Source of the DNA: an uncultured Bacteroidales bacterium
GTDB lineage: Bacteria > Bacteroidota > Bacteroidia > Bacteroidales > P3
Direction of reading: 5' to 3'
DNA: 46,371 bases
Assembly: GCA_946183915.1 (NCBI GenBank)
Contig: CAMHDJ010000019.1
Location: forward strand, 1-46,371
The stretch's first letter is position 1, and every line of letters begins with the position of its first letter. Of this stretch, positions 42,260-46,371 are shown piece by piece. The notes beneath the pieces are model-generated. The model was not told the origin of the DNA and did no database searches. It saw only the letters and a program-made list of their open reading frames with translations. A program made the translations under genes and the position numbers.

Positions 42260-42751
42260 ATGAAACTCAAGAAAATCATCTTACTTGCATTGATGCCTCT
42301 TATCTTTACATCATGCGTGTCGCTTCAACCTGTTAAAATCACGAGAAATGCTCCACTAGACCAATACACATATTTTTATATTACACCGACCGAGACAAAA
42401 ACAAGCTCGTCTAGTGTGGGTTATCGTTTCAGAAATGGAATTTATCTAAATCCACCGAGCAGAAGTACAAACCCAGCTGATTTAATAACGGCATATCTCA
42501 TTAACAAAGGACTAGTTCGTATTCCAGAGATCAAAGATGAATTGTCTGATAAAACGATGATAATAAACTATGGAGAGACAGGGCGACGCAGAATCAACTC
42601 TGGAACCTCTACGGCAGTTACATTGCAAATTATTTCAGCGAAAACGAGTGAGGTTTTATGTATTGTAACTGGAGAAGGTCGAGGTCAGACAGAAGCCGAC
42701 GATATTCGAATCGCAATCAATCGTTGTCTTGAAGAATTGTATAGGCAATAA
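42260..42751 (+). CDS. Lipoprotein of unknown function, A/T-rich cargo gene
   Basis: 163 residues. The signal ILLALMPLIFTSCVSLQ gives a lipidated Cys near residue 19. The mature part has YTYFYITPTETKTSSSSVGY, LITAYLINKGLVRI and TMIINYGETGRRR, and ends with INRCLEELYRQ. The shape, a beta-rich domain with a conserved 'D..L..G..' pattern, recalls DUF4136-like lipoproteins, but I cannot confirm that. Base composition is A/T-rich, unlike the housekeeping genes. It follows the KilA-N stop by 17 bp. Confidence 0.65.
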   Translation: MKLKKIILLALMPLIFTSCVSLQPVKITRNAPLDQYTYFYITPTETKTSSSSVGYRFRNGIYLNPPSRSTNPADLITAYLINKGLVRIPEIKDELSDKTMIINYGETGRRRINSGTSTAVTLQIISAKTSEVLCIVTGEGRGQTEADDIRIAINRCLEELYRQ

Positions 42752-42757
42752 ACAACA

Positions 42758-43810
42758 ATGAACCTTATTAACAGCTACATATTAGAGCGCACTTGTACCT
42801 ATAAGGGGGAAACTTATAGGGTGCGGGATAATGGTGCCGTGTATCGTCAACCAAGACCCGAAGGTAGACCTCGCAAGGATGATAGCATTTGGACTTTTGG
42901 CGAGAAGAACGCAACGAATGGTTATATGTACATCGGCCAACACCGTGTGCATATTATCGTAGCAATAGCTTTCTATGGCGAGAAGGATTCTAAAGTTTAT
43001 GTCGTTGACCATATAGACACCAATCGTTGCAACAACCGTGCAGAGAATCTACGTTGGCTTACTCGCCTAGAAAATGCATTACTAAATGAAGATACATGTA
43101 GAAAGATTACGTATCTGTGCGGTGGTGATATAATGAAGTTCATCAATAACCCATCCTGCCTACGTGAACTTGTCAACGCCCCAGACATCAGTTGGATGCG
43201 TACCGTATCAGCAGAGGAAGCCAAAGCCGCTTGGGCAAGAGTACAAGCGTTAAATGCAACACCGCAAAACCACACGTTGCCAAAAGAGCATGTTGAGAAC
43301 GAAGAGCTGAAGAGACAAGAACAGGCAGAGGCGATGGCGTGGTACCGCACACAGAATAACGATTGGAGATTCACCGCGCCAAAACAACCGATATACCATA
43401 CTCCTGATCCCGTATTCACTAAAGCATTATATCCAGAAACTGCACTACAAAAAGACTGGAAAACTCCAACAGAGTTCCTATGTTGTCCCATAGAATCAAC
43501 AGAAACGCCATTGCAGGACTATTTCAACAACCTTGCGATTGGAAAACCGTTTTCACGAAACAAATACACAGAACACAATGTATTGGACTTTGCCTTTATG
43601 GATGAGGGTAAGGCTTTAATTATCGCAACTAAAGATACAAATCCCAATGCAATAAAGCATTTTGGGTTATTGAAGGTATACCATTCTGGCATCCAATTTA
43701 TACATGAAAGCATTAGTACTTTTTTTGAAGAGAATGAAGTGAGGAAATATTTCACAACAGAACAAGGTTTAGAATGGAATGGTCCTGATAGTATTGACGA
43801 TTATTGTTAA
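42758..43810 (+). CDS. HNH endonuclease
   Basis: 350 residues. The HNH nuclease region is at about residues 68-110: HRVHIIVAIAFYGEKDSKVY, VVDHIDTNRCNNRAENLRWL. The pattern DH-x7-NN-x3-NLRW is the catalytic ββα-metal motif of phage and NUMOD-type HNH enzymes. The rest (about 230 residues) has no known domain; it contains TAPKQPIYHTPDPV and a C-terminal LLKVYHSGIQFIHESIS. A/T-rich. It begins 6 bp after the lipoprotein gene. In this accessory setting a defence or mobility role is possible, but context is the only support. Confidence 0.82.
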   Translation: MNLINSYILERTCTYKGETYRVRDNGAVYRQPRPEGRPRKDDSIWTFGEKNATNGYMYIGQHRVHIIVAIAFYGEKDSKVYVVDHIDTNRCNNRAENLRWLTRLENALLNEDTCRKITYLCGGDIMKFINNPSCLRELVNAPDISWMRTVSAEEAKAAWARVQALNATPQNHTLPKEHVENEELKRQEQAEAMAWYRTQNNDWRFTAPKQPIYHTPDPVFTKALYPETALQKDWKTPTEFLCCPIESTETPLQDYFNNLAIGKPFSRNKYTEHNVLDFAFMDEGKALIIATKDTNPNAIKHFGLLKVYHSGIQFIHESISTFFEENEVRKYFTTEQGLEWNGPDSIDDYC

Positions 43811-43823
43811 AAAACATAAATAT

Positions 43824-43913
43824 TAATCCTTAAACGTTTAAGCAATTATGGCAAAAGAAAAAAAATTTATGACTTGTGACGGCAAGTACTGTTTAAGGAT
43901 TATTGAAATATGA
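43824..43913 (+). repeat. nifJ leader copy with inverted repeats and a 21-codon upstream frame
   Basis: TAATCCTTAAAC (43824-43835) and GTTTAAGGATTA (43891-43902) are perfect 12-bp inverted repeats. In between is a copy of the nifJ leader with its ATG (43848) and first twelve codons ([12 protein letters not shown]), which then run on as KYCLRIIEI to a TGA at 43911-43913. The BRO/DinD ATG follows 4 bp later at 43918, so this short frame could control its translation. Confidence 0.85.
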
Positions 43914-43917
43914 TGTC

Positions 43918-44784
43918 ATGACACAGAAGCAGGCAATACAACTTTTCGAAGAGAAGCGGGTGCGTACCGCTTGGGATACGGATGCTGAGAAGTGGTGGTT
44001 CTCGGTGGTGGATGTGGTTTCGGTGCTCACCGACAGCGACTACCAGACGGCTCGCAAGTACTGGAAGGTACTGAAAGGCAGATTAATAAAAGAAGGCAAT
44101 GAAACGGTAACAAATTGTTACCAGTTGAAATTGCAGGCTCCCGACGGCAAGATGCGCCTTACGGATGTGGCGGATACAGAACAGTTGTTCAGGCTGATAC
44201 AGTCTATTCCTTCGCCGAAAGCGGAGCCGTTCAAGCAATGGATGGCACAGGTGGCGGCGCAGCGCATCGACCAGATGCAGGACCCGGAGCTCTCCATCGA
44301 GCAGGCGGTGGCCGACTACCGTCGGTTGGGCTACTCCGAGGCTTGGATCAACCAGCGTATGCGCTCCATCGAGGTGCGCAAACATCTGACCGACGAGTGG
44401 AAGAGGGCCGGATTGGAAGAGGGACAACAGTTCGCTTCGTTGACCGACATCATCTATCGCGGTTGGAGCGGTCTGTCGGCCAAGGAGTACAAGCAACTGA
44501 AGGGGCTCAAGAAGGAAAATCTGCGCGACAATATGACCGACCTCGAGATCGCCATCAACATGTTGGCCGAAGCCACCACAACACAGATATCGAAGAACGA
44601 GAGCCCGAAAGGCATGGCCGAGAGCGCAGGCATCGCCCGCCGTGGCGGCGCCACCGCCCGCGTGGCCCGCGAGGCCGCCGAGAAGGAGATTGGCCAGTCG
44701 GTGGTCTCACCGATGAATGCCAAACAGATAGCCCAGAGCGACACCCCGATCATCGCCGACGCCACACCCGACGAGGCGCGGTAA
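43918..44784 (+). CDS. BRO family / DinD-like protein
   Basis: 288 residues from the ATG at 43918; the open frame reaches back to a TTG at 43903 inside the leader. The Bro-N domain (about 5-105) has AIQLFEEKRVRTAWDTDAEK, WWFSVVDVVSVLTDSDYQTA, GKMRLTDVADTEQLFRLIQS and IPSPKAEPFKQWMAQVAAQR. The DinD-like C-terminal region has LTDEWKRAGLEEGQQFASLT and IIYRGWSGLSAKEYKQLKGL. It ends with VAREAAEKEIGQSVVSP and a low-complexity tail. E. coli DinD counteracts RecA filaments; whether this one does is unknown. A palindrome is at 44106-44122. The 3' end is repeated at 39237 and 41064. Confidence 0.85.
   Translation: MTQKQAIQLFEEKRVRTAWDTDAEKWWFSVVDVVSVLTDSDYQTARKYWKVLKGRLIKEGNETVTNCYQLKLQAPDGKMRLTDVADTEQLFRLIQSIPSPKAEPFKQWMAQVAAQRIDQMQDPELSIEQAVADYRRLGYSEAWINQRMRSIEVRKHLTDEWKRAGLEEGQQFASLTDIIYRGWSGLSAKEYKQLKGLKKENLRDNMTDLEIAINMLAEATTTQISKNESPKGMAESAGIARRGGATARVAREAAEKEIGQSVVSPMNAKQIAQSDTPIIADATPDEAR
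44106..44122. repeat. Palindrome inside the intact BRO/DinD coding sequence
   Basis: GGTAACAA-A-TTGTTACC, perfect 17-mer. It shares the core ACAAATTGT with the palindromes at 39747 and 41039, but its flanking arms are different and still complementary. Confidence 0.85.
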
Positions 44785-44805
44785 CCAACGAACCTCCAAC
44801 ACTCT

Positions 44806-44835
44806 ACAGCCACAGATTGTCAACACTGTGGCTGT
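44806..44835 (+). terminator. Terminator of the BRO/DinD gene
   Basis: ACAGCCACAG (44806-44815) pairs with CTGTGGCTGT (44826-44835), followed by a run of T. The same hairpin recurs in both other copies of the block. Confidence 0.85.
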
Positions 44836-44885
44836 TTTTTTGCTTCTATCTGCAAAATATTTTTCCCCACTTCGCCAAATATTAT

Positions 44886-46371
<1,486 letters not shown>

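Noticed and set aside
39237-44784. Prophage
   Set aside because: KilA-N, ORF6N, Bro-N and HNH are phage-type domains, but there is no integrase, capsid, terminase, portal or lysis gene, and the genes are separated by repeated host leader sequence.
39237-44784. Insertion sequence or transposon
   Set aside because: No transposase-like protein is present; the repeats are direct gene-end copies rather than terminal inverted repeats.

Overview
The window reads as chromosome from a GC-rich member of the Bacteroidales; the family cannot be fixed from sequence alone. Several things point there. Promoters match the Bacteroidetes form (TTTG, 19-20 bp, TAnnTTTG). FeoA and FeoB are fused. There are type IX secretion/gliding components: a GldD lipoprotein, a PorE-like TPR/PD40/OmpA protein, and a C10 peptidase with a C-terminal sorting domain. 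There are also many lipoproteins and a TSCPD-domain protein. Most genes are GC-rich and lie in short, tightly overlapping minus-strand operons, with ATGA or TTGA couplings.

Layout. 1-668: tail of a class V aminotransferase-like gene and a small Cys-motif membrane protein. 997-4210: the rplM-rpsI-rpsB-tsf operon with its promoter and terminator. 4415-7006: iron uptake (feoAB fusion plus a Cys-rich partner). 7057-10807: PorE-like protein and miaA. 10808-11826: repeat-rich spacer. 11827-14856: an ECF sigma operon, an IMPACT-family protein and ribD. 14864-15514: a structured RNA followed by a small lipoprotein. 15605-18936: thyA-manC-asnS. 19481-21196: a Na/Pi cotransporter. 21221-24934: ECF sigma, rRNA methyltransferase, thiL, pcm, gldD. 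25402-30575: an SDR gene on the plus strand, then mrdA-rodA-clpX on the minus strand. 30716-34308: lipoproteins and the secreted C10 peptidase. 34917-38825: a DUF5692 membrane protein, then ybaK, a small helicase-associated-like protein, a TSCPD protein, a nucleoside hydrolase and a DNA glycosylase. 39237-44957: an accessory array of ORF6N, KilA-N, BRO/DinD, HNH and unknown genes wedged in front of nifJ, whose 5' part runs off the window.

The unusual content is mostly non-coding. (1) In the array before nifJ, the nifJ leader and first codons, the 3' end of a BRO/DinD gene with its terminator and promoter, and the 3' tail of a KilA-N gene are each repeated three to five times between cargo genes. 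(2) Palindromes sharing the core ACAAATTGT but with different, compensating flanks lie inside unrelated genes in different reading frames. (3) A dispersed intergenic element of about 320-350 bp is bounded by GATCGTGCACGATC-type palindromes. (4) Six intergenic arrays are built on an exact 11-bp period. (5) There is a six-copy 42-bp palindrome array, a 121-bp hairpin repeat, and a 6S-like or attenuator-like RNA. Everything here comes from reading the sequence; no database search or folding program was run.
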